A program made the position numbers and the translations under genes. Below are positions 45,896 through 53,817 of a stretch of DNA of 64,000 bases, piece by piece (the stretch's first letter is position 1; each line of letters opens with the position of its first letter). The stretch covers positions 558,001-622,000 of the forward strand of contig CP064988.1 of assembly GCA_016699855.1 (NCBI GenBank), in the 5' to 3' direction. Source of the DNA: Rhodospirillales bacterium. GTDB lineage: Bacteria > Pseudomonadota > Alphaproteobacteria > Reyranellales > Reyranellaceae. The notes under the pieces were generated by a model that saw only the letters and a list, made by a program, of their open reading frames with translations, was not told the origin of the DNA and searched no databases.

Positions 45896-47143
45896 ATGGA
45901 TTTCGAACCTTCCGAGCGCGCGCGCGCGATCGTCGAACGCGTCGAGGCGTTCTTCGCCGACGAGATCCTGCCGCGGCATCGCGCCTGGACCGAGCACGTG
46001 GTGCGCCGCCGCGAGCCCGCGCCGTTCATGGCGGCGCTCAAGGCGAAGGCGCGCGGCCTCGGGCTATGGAACCTCGGCCTGCCCGATCTCGCCGCCGACG
46101 AGCCGGGCACGCGCCTGTCGAATCTCGACTACGCGCCGGTGGCCGAGATCCTCGGACGCCTGCCCTGGGCGGCCGAGGCCTTGAACTGCCACGCCCCCGA
46201 CGTCCCCAACATGATCATGCTCCAGCACGCCGCGACGCCGGCGCAGAAGGCGCGCTGGCTCCTGCCGCTGTTGGAGGGTCGCGCCCGCTCGGCGTTCGGC
46301 ATGACGGAGCCCGCCGTCGCGTCGTCGGACGCGACCAATATCGCCGCCACGTTGCGGCGCGATGGCGACGCCTACGTGATCGACGGGCGCAAATGGTACA
46401 TCACCGGCGCCGCCCATCCCGACTGCGCCTTCGTGATCGTGATGGGCGCGACGTCGGCGGACGGCGCGCGGACCGGACGGCACTCCGCCGTCGTCGTGCC
46501 GATGGACTCGCCCGGCGTGCGTGTCGTGCGGACGCTGCGCTACATGGGCTGGGAGGACCACGTCGCCCCCATAGCCGAGCTCGAGTTCCGCGACGTGCGC
46601 GTGCCCGTCGCGAACCGGCTCGGCGACGAGGGCGGGGGCTTCCGCGCCGCCCAGGTCCGCCTCGGCCCGGCCCGCCTGCACCACTGCATGCGCAGCCTCG
46701 GACTGGCGGAGGTTCTCGCGACGCTGACGCTGGCGCGCGCGGCGGAGCGACGCGCGTTCGGCCGCGCCGTGATCGACTACGACACCACGCAGCGCTGGAT
46801 CGCGGAATCGCGGATCGAGATCGAGCAGGCCCGCCTGCTGGTATGGCGCACGGCGTGGCGCCTCGACCGCGACGGCCACCAGGCGGCGTGGCGCGACGTA
46901 TCGATGGTGAAAGTCGCCGTGCCCGCGATGCTCCAGCGCGTCGCCGACCGCGCGGCGCAGGTGTTCGGCGCGATGGGCGGCGGCGACGACGCCCCGATCC
47001 ACCACGCTTTCGCGATGGCGCGCACGCTGCGCGTCGCCGACGGCCCCGACGAGGTCCATCTCCGGCAGATTTTCCGGATGGAGCCGCCAGCCGCGACCGC
47101 GATCGCCGACTCCCCGTACATCACCCCGGCGGAGGGCGATTGA
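45896..47143 (+). CDS. Acyl-CoA dehydrogenase (ACAD10/11-like)
   Basis: 415-residue acyl-CoA dehydrogenase. The flavin-contacting FGMTEPAVASSDATNIAAT and KWYITGAAHPDC, then VRLGPARLHHCMRSLGLAE, RRAFGRAVIDYDTTQRWIAES and QVFGAMGGGDDAPIHHAFAMART are typical of the ACAD10/11-related group, whose members often pair with APH-fold phosphotransferases acting on 4-hydroxy acids. Such a phosphotransferase lies 3.3 kb upstream (41586-42616). GGAGG is 10 bases before the ATG. The 3' end overlaps the convergent recO by 23 bases. Confidence 0.9.
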   Translation: MDFEPSERARAIVERVEAFFADEILPRHRAWTEHVVRRREPAPFMAALKAKARGLGLWNLGLPDLAADEPGTRLSNLDYAPVAEILGRLPWAAEALNCHAPDVPNMIMLQHAATPAQKARWLLPLLEGRARSAFGMTEPAVASSDATNIAATLRRDGDAYVIDGRKWYITGAAHPDCAFVIVMGATSADGARTGRHSAVVVPMDSPGVRVVRTLRYMGWEDHVAPIAELEFRDVRVPVANRLGDEGGGFRAAQVRLGPARLHHCMRSLGLAEVLATLTLARAAERRAFGRAVIDYDTTQRWIAESRIEIEQARLLVWRTAWRLDRDGHQAAWRDVSMVKVAVPAMLQRVADRAAQVFGAMGGGDDAPIHHAFAMARTLRVADGPDEVHLRQIFRMEPPAATAIADSPYITPAEGD

Positions 47144-47867
47144 CGCCGCCGCCGCGGCGCAGGAGGTCGATGAAGCGCTCGCGCGGCGGCGGCAAGGGTT
47201 TGTCGCGCGGCCAGAACACATGGCGCTCCAGGAAGTAGCCCGTCAGATCGAGGCCGGCGACGACATCTTCGACCGGCGGCGGCGCGCGGTCGCCGGCGAG
47301 GAACGGCGGCAGCGGAAGGAGCTTCGCCTTGTGCGGTTCGGCGGCCGCCCGGCACACCGCGCGCCCGGACTTCGGGGAGACATAGGCGAGATCGTCGGTC
47401 GCGCCGGTGGCGGCGCAGCTGGCGAGGTCGAGCGCGAACCCCAGCTCCTGCAACAAGCCGACCTCGAGGCGTACCAGCAGCGACGGCCAGCCATCGTAGC
47501 CGAGCGCCGACAGCAACGCGTCGAACCCGGCGAACACCGCCGGATGCGGCTCGCGCTCCGGCAGCACGGCGTCGATCGTCGCGCAGGCCGCGGCGAGGCC
47601 CGACAGGCACAGGGCGTCGTCGAGGGCGCGCGCGCCGTAGGCGGCCCGGGTCTCGCCCTTGTAGGTGCCGAGCTGGTCGGCGAGCCGCCCCCGCCACTCC
47701 GCCCTGACCCTGTTGCCCAGTTGCCAGATCGGCCGCTGCCGGCTCGATCCGCCGCCGTGCACGAAGCCCGCGTGCCGGCCACGCTCGCGCGTCAGCAGCG
47801 TGACGATCAACGCCGCCTCGCCATGCTCCCGCGCGGCCAGCACAAGCCCGTCGTCGATCCAGTCCAT
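47121..47867 (-). CDS. recO: DNA repair protein RecO
   Basis: 248-residue recombination mediator that loads RecA with RecF and RecR. ATG 47867 gives the N-terminal OB fold (MDWIDDGLVLAAREHGEAALIVTLLTRERG, with FVHGGGSSRQR). The helical domain has LRVRLEVGLLQELGF-like text (LLVRLEVGLLQELGFALDL) and YVSPKSGRAVCRAA. The C-terminus overlaps the tail of the convergent acyl-CoA dehydrogenase gene. Normal length for alphaproteobacteria. Confidence 0.92.
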   Translation of the reverse strand: MDWIDDGLVLAAREHGEAALIVTLLTRERGRHAGFVHGGGSSRQRPIWQLGNRVRAEWRGRLADQLGTYKGETRAAYGARALDDALCLSGLAAACATIDAVLPEREPHPAVFAGFDALLSALGYDGWPSLLVRLEVGLLQELGFALDLASCAATGATDDLAYVSPKSGRAVCRAAAEPHKAKLLPLPPFLAGDRAPPPVEDVVAGLDLTGYFLERHVFWPRDKPLPPPRERFIDLLRRGGGVNRPPPG

Positions 47868-47941
47868 GGCGCCACTTCGCTCGACCCCGCCGGACGCGTC
47901 AAGGCCGGACGGGCGCCGCGCGCCCAGGCGGTTGTGCGACC

Positions 47942-48750
47942 ATGCGGGCACAGGTCATGATGCGAGAGCGAATCAACGCCCGGAGGCCGGTGGAGATGGC
48001 GACTACGACCCGATCCACGACGATCGTCCGGCCGCCCGGCCGGGGCCCCTCGACGGCGACGAACCTGGACCGGATGGCGCTGTTGCGGGCGACCGAGATA
48101 TTCGGGGGCCTTGAGGACCGCGACCTCGCGACGCTCGCGGCCTACTCCCGCGTCCGTCGGATGCGCAAGGGCGAGGTGATCTACCGGAAGGGCGACCGGG
48201 ACGCGAGCATGGTCGTCGTCCTCGCCGGCCTGGTGAAGATCAGCGTTCCCTCGGCGTTGGAGCGGGAGGTCGTCCTGAACGTGATCCATGACGGCGAGGT
48301 GTTCGGCGAGATCGCGCTGATCGACGGCCGTCCTCGGTCCGCGGATGCCACGGCGATGACCGGTGGCGACTTGCTGGTGCTCGACCGGCGCGTCGTCCTT
48401 CCGTTCCTCCGCGCCAACGCGGACGTCGCGATCGTCTGCTGGAGACGCTGTGCGGGCGGATCCGGCGCACAAGCGAGCAGGTCGAGGACATGCGTTTCCT
48501 CGACTCCACCGGCCGCTTGGCCAAGACGTTGATCTGGCTGGCGGACGGCGCCCGCAGCCTGGGCGCGAACGACATCTCGGTGACGCAGCGCGAACTCGGC
48601 CAGATGGTCGCCAGCTCGCGGGAGAGCGTCAACAAGCAGCTCCAGGAATGGCAGCGCTCGGGATGGATCGCGCTGCGCAAAGGCGGCGTGACGATCCGCG
48701 ACGGCGGTCGGCTGCGGCGGTTGCTCGACGACCGCGGCGCGCCATCCTGA
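47942..48750 (+). pseudogene. Crp/Fnr family transcriptional regulator, frameshifted
   Basis: Cyclic-nucleotide-binding-like domain plus helix-turn-helix. The first frame has the effector domain (LDRMALLRATEIFGGLEDRDL, KGEVIYRKGDRDASMVVVLAGLVKI, DGEVFGEIALIDGRPRSADA) and is lost at ANADVAI. A second frame gives EDMRFLDSTGRLAKTLIWLA and the HTH with VTQRELGQMVASSRESVNKQLQEW as recognition helix, ending at 48750. One missing base at about 48433 (GCGATC-GTCTGC) restores it. No FNR-type Cys cluster is present. Start uncertain (47942 to 48000). The recognition helix is Crp-type (RExVxK). Confidence 0.85.
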
Positions 48751-48773
48751 CGTCCCGACCGCACAGAGACGAG

Positions 48774-48805
48774 AAAGCCCGCCGGTCGCGGGACCGGCGG
48801 GCTTT
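48774..48805. terminator. Bidirectional intrinsic terminator
   Basis: A perfect 13-base-pair stem (AAAGCCCGCCGGT, loop CGCGGG, ACCGGCGGGCTTT) lies between the convergent Crp/Fnr gene and the membrane-protein gene. The A and T ends make it usable in both directions. Confidence 0.85.
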
Positions 48806-48831
48806 CGGGAGCCGGGCGGAGCCGGCGAGGA

Positions 48832-49338
48832 CTAGCGCTCGAGGGCGGCGCGGAGGTCGTCGAACGCGTTGCGCAGATCGCCTTCGACCCGGGCCCGGCG
48901 CTGCTCCTCCTCGGCGACGGCGTCACGCGAGAAGATCAGCCAGCTCAGGGTGACGCACGAGATTCCGATCGCGAGATCGTAGGCGAGAATGAAGTTCCGG
49001 CGGGCGATGTCGGCGGCGGAGTGCTCCGCGCCCGCCCAGTGCGCCGCCTCGAACCCGCCCAACGTGCCGGCCGCGAAAGCGATCGGGAACGCCAGAAGGA
49101 CCGTTCCGGCGGCGACCAGGCCGCGCGTAAGGGCGGTATCGAGCGTCGGCGCGCGCACGGTCACCCACGTGAGAAGGATGCCGATCAGCGCAAGAATGAT
49201 CATCGTCGCGAACGACAGGCCACCGTTGCCGGCACCGACCGCCGCAAAGACCGGCGGCGCCGTCACGAGGACCATCAGGAAGGAAAGCGCAATGTGCGCA
49301 CCAGTCGTGGAACTGCGAACAAGAGCGGCCTTGGCCAT
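48832..49338 (-). CDS. Predicted membrane protein, unrecognised
   Basis: 168 residues. ATG 49338 is chosen since the upstream frame is charged and AT-rich. Four hydrophobic segments: IALSFLMVLVTAPPVFAAV, FATMIILALIGILLTWVTV, RGLVAAGTVLLAFPIAFAAG and LAYDLAIGISCVTLSWLIF. The C-terminal tail is charged and probably helical (AVAEEEQRRARVEGDLRNAF). Codon use is normal for the window although it borders an AT-rich gap. No family recognised. Confidence 0.72.
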   Translation of the reverse strand: MAKAALVRSSTTGAHIALSFLMVLVTAPPVFAAVGAGNGGLSFATMIILALIGILLTWVTVRAPTLDTALTRGLVAAGTVLLAFPIAFAAGTLGGFEAAHWAGAEHSAADIARRNFILAYDLAIGISCVTLSWLIFSRDAVAEEEQRRARVEGDLRNAFDDLRAALER

Positions 49339-49733
49339 GTTAATCCCCGTTAAAAAATCACTAGGTCGAATGCGTTTAGAACGTCGACTTAATGTACTTC
49401 TTATATCACTCATTCTTGGTCTATGAATTCAATTAAATTGCGCAACCATAGGAAAAATATATCAAAAAATCGTCAAAAAATTTTGAATCACAACCAATGG
49501 TGTCTCTCAGTCGCCGTATGCACAAGATGGAAAATGCACGAACGGGCGCTTTTGAACGCTGATATATCGAAGGAATACCATTGACATAATGTCATCTATA
49601 AGAGAATTATCGGACATTAATGATTCAAAGCATATTTTTGGATTTCTCTAGATGACCGTCAGGCGGACATTCCGGCATAGGTCGCTTTGTTCGAATCCAA
49701 CCATCGCCGGCTGCGGACGTTACCGAAAGCCGC
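49339..49733. other. AT-rich intergenic region, no supported gene
   Basis: Sharp drop in GC between about 49370 and 49680. It contains many A/T runs, a perfect dyad TGACATAATGTCA at 49582-49594, and a promoter-like TTGACA (49581-49586) with AATTAT 18 bases downstream. No ORF is convincing. Upstream region of both flanking divergent genes. Confidence 0.5.
49581..49610 (+). promoter_or_regulatory. Candidate promoter overlapping a dyad
   Basis: TTGACA at 49581-49586 and AATTAT at 49605-49610 (spacer 18), with the 13-base dyad TGACATAATGTCA over the -35. It would drive the small membrane protein at 49734 with a long leader. Regulator unknown. Confidence 0.35.
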
Positions 49734-50015
49734 GTGCGCTTCATCAGAACAATGCGATCCTCGGCCACTAGCGGCTTCGCCGCCGTCGCCACCTACCTCG
49801 TGCTCGCACTGCTGGCGACCCGGAGCGCCGGCGCGCCGCGCTCGATCGACGCGGCCTGGACGCGAATCGATCCGGCACAGGTCATTGCCAATCTTGCCCA
49901 GCCATTGGCGTGGACGACCGGGCTTTCGAAGTCGGCATGCATGCTTCTTGCGATTGCCTGTGTCGGGATCGCGCTGATCGCCGTCTTCAAGATCGTTCGC
50001 GCGGTCACCCGTTAG
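49734..50015 (+). CDS. Small membrane protein, two spans, unrecognised
   Basis: Up to 93 residues from GTG 49734; an ATG at 49752 gives 87. Neither has a strong ribosome site. The first hydrophobic segment (GFAAVATYLVLALLATRSAG) could be a signal or anchor, the second is SACMLLAIACVGIALIAVF with a basic end. Convergent with the HNGGP-domain gene (12 bases apart). No family recognised. Confidence 0.55.
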   Translation: MRFIRTMRSSATSGFAAVATYLVLALLATRSAGAPRSIDAAWTRIDPAQVIANLAQPLAWTTGLSKSACMLLAIACVGIALIAVFKIVRAVTR

Positions 50016-50027
50016 CCGTCCGCGGCG

Positions 50028-50690
50028 CTACGCTGCGGGCTGGAACCATTCGTGCGCCCATTTGAACAGCGGCAACCCTGTGGCCTCCGCCAGCGACGCG
50101 TCGGCGAAGCCGGTGCCGACCATAAACGCCTCCTTGCGCGGCACGCCATGGGCCCGTAGCAACGCCGCCAGCCCGTCGCCCCGACTTCCCGCCGACGGCA
50201 TCGTTGACAGGCCGACGGCGGCCGGTTTGCCGTCCAGTTCCACCCGGAGGCCGTCGCGCAGCCCCTCCAACGCGGCGGCATCGAGCTGCCCAAGAATGCC
50301 CGGATCCGCCAACAGGAATACGGGTCCCGGGAAGCGGCCCACCAATGCGGCCATCTCCGGCCGTGGTTCGGTGCGCGATCTCCCCCCCGCGTCCCGCCGG
50401 ACGCGCGCGACGAGGCCCAACGGGAGCACCACCGTCGAGAGGTACGAGCCCGTGTCGAGCAGCGTGGCCGTCAACTCCCGATAGGTGATTCCCAGCCGTT
50501 CCGCGCGGGCCAGCCGCATGAGCGCGACCTCGGGCTTCGGTGTCTTCCAAGCCTGCGCCGTGGCGCGGCGCCAGATCCATGCCTCCCACGACATATCGAA
50601 CGACGGCCCGCCGTTGTGGCCGAGGCCGGGCCGGCGCATCACTAGATCGGAGTTCGGATGGTGCCCGCTGCGGAAGACGCGGTCGCCCAT
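50028..50690 (-). CDS. HNGGP-motif protein with HAD-like C-terminal half
   Basis: 220 residues. ATG 50690 starts MGDRVFRSGHHPNSD. Residues 19-50 hold GLGHNGGPSFDMSWEAWIW, the GHNGGP motif seen in many alphaproteobacterial and phage-linked proteins, then a helical stretch (KPEVALMRLARAERLGITYRE). The C-terminal half (VFLLADPGILGQL, GDGLAALLRAHGVPRKEAFMVGTG) resembles the end of HAD-type phosphatases of the Cof group (motifs for Lys and GDxxND), but the nucleophile motif DxDxT is not seen. Function unknown. Divergent from a TctC gene. Confidence 0.7.
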   Translation of the reverse strand: MGDRVFRSGHHPNSDLVMRRPGLGHNGGPSFDMSWEAWIWRRATAQAWKTPKPEVALMRLARAERLGITYRELTATLLDTGSYLSTVVLPLGLVARVRRDAGGRSRTEPRPEMAALVGRFPGPVFLLADPGILGQLDAAALEGLRDGLRVELDGKPAAVGLSTMPSAGSRGDGLAALLRAHGVPRKEAFMVGTGFADASLAEATGLPLFKWAHEWFQPAA

Positions 50691-50920
50691 GACGGTTTTG
50701 CGCTTTCTGGTCGTCCCGACCTGGAAATTGAAGGACCCGGCGAGCAAGTCGCACGCCCACGATGATACGCGCCATAGCGGCCGGGGAAAAGCGTGCGCCG
50801 GCATCCCGGCTGGCGCGCCGGGGCCGCGCCGAAGTGTGGACACACCCCCGGCCGTCCGGCATACGTGCCCGAAAGCGACGAGGACGCGCGACGCGGGCGT
50901 CCGCGACAACGGAGGAAGCC

Positions 50921-51907
50921 ATGCCCATCGATCGCCGACTGCTGCTCGCCTCGGGCTTGGCGACCCTCGCCGCGCCGCTCGTCCGGCCGGCGTTCGCGCA
51001 GGTGAAATGGCCGGAACGACCGGTGTCGTTCGTGGTCGGCTACGCCGCCGGCGGTGGCGCCGACATCGTCGCGCGCGAGCTGGCCTATCTGCTCTCGCCC
51101 CTTCTCGGCCAGCAGGTGGTCGTCGAGAACAAGGGGGGCGCGGCCGGCGGCATCGGGACGACCTACGTCGCCAACGCCAAGCCCGACGGACACACGGTGC
51201 TCTACGCCGTCGGCACGAACGTCGTGCTCAACCCGCACGTCCTGAAGGGTTACCGCACGGACACGCTCGCGGACCTCGTGCCCGTGATCCAGACGACCGA
51301 CTACCAGTACGTCCTCGCCGTGAACCCGGACGTGCCAGCCAAGGACGTCGCCGAACTCGTGGCGTTGGCGAAGAAGCAGCCGGCCAAGCTGACCTATTCG
51401 TCGTCGGGCGCCGGGGGCAACAACCATCTCGCCGGCGCGTTGTTCGCGACCGCGACGGGGGTCGACATCACGCACGTGCCCTACAAGGGCACCGGCCCAG
51501 CCCTCATGGACGTCATCAGCGGCGTGATCACCATGAATTTCTCGTCGTTGCCGCCCGCCGTCGGCCAGATCAAGGCCGGCAAGCTGCGCGCGCTCGCGGT
51601 GACCGGCACGACACGCGTGAGCGCGCTGCCCGACGTGCCGACGCTCGAGGAGGCGGGCATCAAGGGCGCGACCTTGAAGGGATGGCACGGGCTGTTCGTG
51701 CCCAAGGGGACCCCGGAGCCGGTCATCGCGAAACTCGAGGCCGACACCGCCGCGGCGCTCAAGGACCCGAAGATGAAGGTCGCCCTGGACAAGGACGGGC
51801 TCGACTTTGCGCCGCCGCGCACGCGCGAGGAGTTCGCGCGGGCCGTCCGCGAGGAGCACGCCTTCTGGGGCAAGAAGCTCAAGGAGCTGAAAATCGTCTT
51901 CGAGTAG
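50921..51907 (+). CDS. Bug/TctC family tripartite transporter substrate-binding protein
   Basis: 328-residue periplasmic binding protein. Start ATG 50921 with GGAGG upstream. Signal peptide MPIDRRLLLASGLATLAAPL with a twin-arginine-like start, cleaved near AFA|Q. Family blocks are RPVSFVVGYAAGGGADIVAREL, GQQVVVENKGGAAGGIG, SSSGAGGNNHLAGALFA and VPYKGTGPALMDVISG. No TctA/TctB membrane genes are near, typical of orphan Bug proteins in these bacteria. Ligand probably a small carboxylate. Confidence 0.92.
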   Translation: MPIDRRLLLASGLATLAAPLVRPAFAQVKWPERPVSFVVGYAAGGGADIVARELAYLLSPLLGQQVVVENKGGAAGGIGTTYVANAKPDGHTVLYAVGTNVVLNPHVLKGYRTDTLADLVPVIQTTDYQYVLAVNPDVPAKDVAELVALAKKQPAKLTYSSSGAGGNNHLAGALFATATGVDITHVPYKGTGPALMDVISGVITMNFSSLPPAVGQIKAGKLRALAVTGTTRVSALPDVPTLEEAGIKGATLKGWHGLFVPKGTPEPVIAKLEADTAAALKDPKMKVALDKDGLDFAPPRTREEFARAVREEHAFWGKKLKELKIVFE

Positions 51908-51923
51908 ACGCCACGACGGCGCC

Positions 51924-51945
51924 GGGCCGCCGGTGATGGCGGCCC
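51924..51945. terminator. GC hairpin between convergent genes, weak terminator candidate
   Basis: An 8-base-pair stem GGGCCGCC/GGCGGCCC with a 6-base loop lies between the TctC stop and the convergent gene's stop. No U tract, so termination is uncertain. Confidence 0.3.
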
Positions 51946-51954
51946 GCCCGCAGG

Positions 51955-52593
51955 TCAGAGGTTCTTGGCGTTGCCCGGCAGGATCTCGGCGCGGATGCCG
52001 GTGCCCTTGGAGTCCGTGAACGTCGCGGTCGAGCCGACGACCTCCATCGCGTAGCAGTCCTTGTCCTCGTCGGGATATTTGAAACAGATCTTCTCGCCCT
52101 CGAGCGTCCACTTGCCGCTGACGATCTGGCTGTCGATCATCGACTTGACGACGCCGTCCTTGGAATAGAAGTCGGCGAACTCCTTGCCGTCGAGCTTGCC
52201 AGCCACGGTGTTGCCGACCAGCGCGGCCCAGGCCGCGATGCCCGTGAGCTTGGCGGGCGACGACGGCGACGGCGGCGGCGGTGGTGGCGTCGGCGCGGCG
52301 GCGGCGGGAGCTTGCGGCGCGGGAACCGCGGCCGGCGCGGCTCCGGCGGCAGCCGGGGGGGCCGACGTCGCGGGGGTAGCGGCCGGCGGCGCCGGAGCGG
52401 CCGCAGGCGCGGGAGTCGGAGCGGCCGCGGGCGGCGTGATCTGCGCAGGTGTTGCCGGCACCGATGCCGGTGGTGACGCCTGAGCGATCAGACCGCCATC
52501 GGGCGACGCCGCGCCGGGAACGGCGAGCATCAAGGCGGTTACGCAGGACACGGCCGCGATCGAGCGCCTCATGAGGGACGACGTCGTTTCCAT
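51955..52593 (-). CDS. Exported Pro/Ala-rich protein with C-terminal beta domain, unrecognised
   Basis: 212 residues from ATG 52593 (MRRSIAA at 52572 is an alternative). Signal peptide around RRSIAAVSCVTALMLAVPGA. Residues about 35-110 are a low-complexity Pro/Ala linker. The last 80 residues form a compact domain (LVGNTVAGKLDGKEFADFYSK, GKWTLEGEKICFKYPDEDKDCYAMEV) with two Cys that could pair. Similar small domains occur in exported proteins of unknown function in alphaproteobacteria. 72 bases after dksA on the same strand, possibly in its transcript. Confidence 0.75.
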   Translation of the reverse strand: METTSSLMRRSIAAVSCVTALMLAVPGAASPDGGLIAQASPPASVPATPAQITPPAAAPTPAPAAAPAPPAATPATSAPPAAAGAAPAAVPAPQAPAAAAPTPPPPPPSPSSPAKLTGIAAWAALVGNTVAGKLDGKEFADFYSKDGVVKSMIDSQIVSGKWTLEGEKICFKYPDEDKDCYAMEVVGSTATFTDSKGTGIRAEILPGNAKNL

Positions 52594-52664
52594 TGGCCAC
52601 CCTTGTGGTCGTACGCCGGCGTCGAGGTCCGGGCGGCGCCCGGCCGTGCCAGCGGCAGCGTGCA

Positions 52665-53081
52665 TCAATCGTCGCGCTTGGTGCGTTCCATGCGCTCGTG
52701 GCGCTCCTGAGCCTCGACCGACAGCGTCGCGATCGGACGCGCCTCAAGACGCTTCAACGAGATCGGCTCGCCGGTCTCTTCACAGTATCCGTACACGTCC
52801 TCGTCGATCCGGCGGAGCGCCGAATCGATCTTGGAGATCAGCTTGCGATAGCGGTCGCGGGTGCGCAATTCGAGGGCCCGGTCGGTCTCGGCGGTCGCGC
52901 GGTCGGCCAGATCGGGCTGCGCCAGGCTCTCCTCGGTCATATTCTGGAGCGTCTGGTTGGACTCCTGCAGAAGCTCTTCCTTCCATTTCAGGAGCTTTCG
53001 ACGGAAATACTCCTGCTGCATCGGATTCATGAACGACTCTTTGTCGCTCGGCCGGTAATTCTGCGGCAACGCGCTCATCAT
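52665..53081 (-). CDS. dksA: RNA polymerase-binding transcription factor DksA
   Basis: 138-residue ppGpp cofactor that enters the polymerase secondary channel. Coiled-coil tip region DLADRATAETDRALELRTRDR contains the acidic tip (D..A-type). The zinc finger is reduced to a single Cys in GYCEETGEPISLKRLEARP, the normal form in many alphaproteobacteria. ATG pair at 53081; GAGAGG upstream. Transcribed from the promoter at 53153-53180. Confidence 0.95.
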   Translation of the reverse strand: MMSALPQNYRPSDKESFMNPMQQEYFRRKLLKWKEELLQESNQTLQNMTEESLAQPDLADRATAETDRALELRTRDRYRKLISKIDSALRRIDEDVYGYCEETGEPISLKRLEARPIATLSVEAQERHERMERTKRDD

Positions 53082-53152
53082 TCCCCTCTCCTGCGACGTC
53101 CCCGACTAGAAATCGGTTTTTCTTGGCCGGCCCCCGTTCCGGCTGGACGCGG

Positions 53153-53180
53153 AGTATAGGAATCGGCCGCCCCGAAACAA
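53153..53180 (-). promoter_or_regulatory. dksA promoter
   Basis: On the minus strand, TTGTTT (53180-53175), a 16-base spacer and TATACT (53158-53153), giving a leader of about 65 bases before the dksA start. Good core elements. Confidence 0.6.
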
Positions 53181-53365
53181 GGATTTCCATCGCTGGTCGA
53201 CTGGACTGGTAGTGCAGCGCAGCATAGAGATTTGCGCATGAAATAGGCAGGTTTTTTGCGCGCGGCCAGTGGTCGCTCGCCGCTTCGGCGGCTTGATGCT
53301 GCATCTGCGAAAATGAATCCAGGCGACGGCGCTTGCGCGCGCAGAGGCTGATCGGTCCCTACTCC

Positions 53366-53785
53366 CTATCCGCGCCCGAGGAGGAGGCGGTCGATCGAGA
53401 TCGACCCGGGCCCGCGCAAAAGGATGAACGCGAGGATCGCGAACCAGAGCACGTGGTCGGGATAGCTGACGGGATAGACGAAGAGCTGGATCACAGCGAC
53501 CAGCCCGATCAGGGGGAGCGTCGCGAGGCGGGTGAACAATCCGAAGAGGATGAGGGCCGGCGCGCCGAGCTCGACTGCGGTGCCGAGATAGGCCGCCAGC
53601 TCCGGGGGCAGCAGCGGCACATGGTATTCGTCGCGGAACAGCGCCACCGCCTGCTCCATGTTCGACGCCTTGCTCCATCCCGCGCGCCAGAACACCGGCA
53701 CGATCGCGATACGCATCAGCAGGCACAGCCAAGCCTGCGGGAACGCGTCGAGACGGTCGACGAGACGGCGATGGAGCGCGAGCAT
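53366..53785 (-). CDS. DoxX family membrane protein of the bufferin operon
   Basis: 139 residues, four hydrophobic segments. Conserved DoxX text: WLCLLMRIAIVPVFWRAGWSK, LGTAVELGAPALILFGLFTRLATLPL and a C-terminal ILRGPGSISIDRLLLGR-like end. ATG 53785. It is the last gene of a minus-strand operon, 32 bases after the DUF2063 gene. DoxX proteins accompany DUF692/DUF2063 genes in many bufferin clusters and may handle quinone or redox needs at the membrane; exact role not established. Confidence 0.87.
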   Translation of the reverse strand: MLALHRRLVDRLDAFPQAWLCLLMRIAIVPVFWRAGWSKASNMEQAVALFRDEYHVPLLPPELAAYLGTAVELGAPALILFGLFTRLATLPLIGLVAVIQLFVYPVSYPDHVLWFAILAFILLRGPGSISIDRLLLGRG

Positions 53786-53817
53786 TCCCTTGTCCTCCCC
53801 GGCGCGCGTTCCGCCGA

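Noticed and set aside
51924..51945. Hairpin as a strong terminator between convergent genes
   Set aside because: No U tract on either side; listed only as a weak candidate.
52184..52483. Gly/Ala-rich plus-strand ORF that looks like a repeat protein
   Set aside because: It is antisense to the Pro/Ala-rich linker of the exported protein at 51955-52593.
53279..53292. GCCGC-TTCG-GCGGC hairpin after the bufferin operon as its terminator
   Set aside because: Short stem with no U tract on the minus strand.
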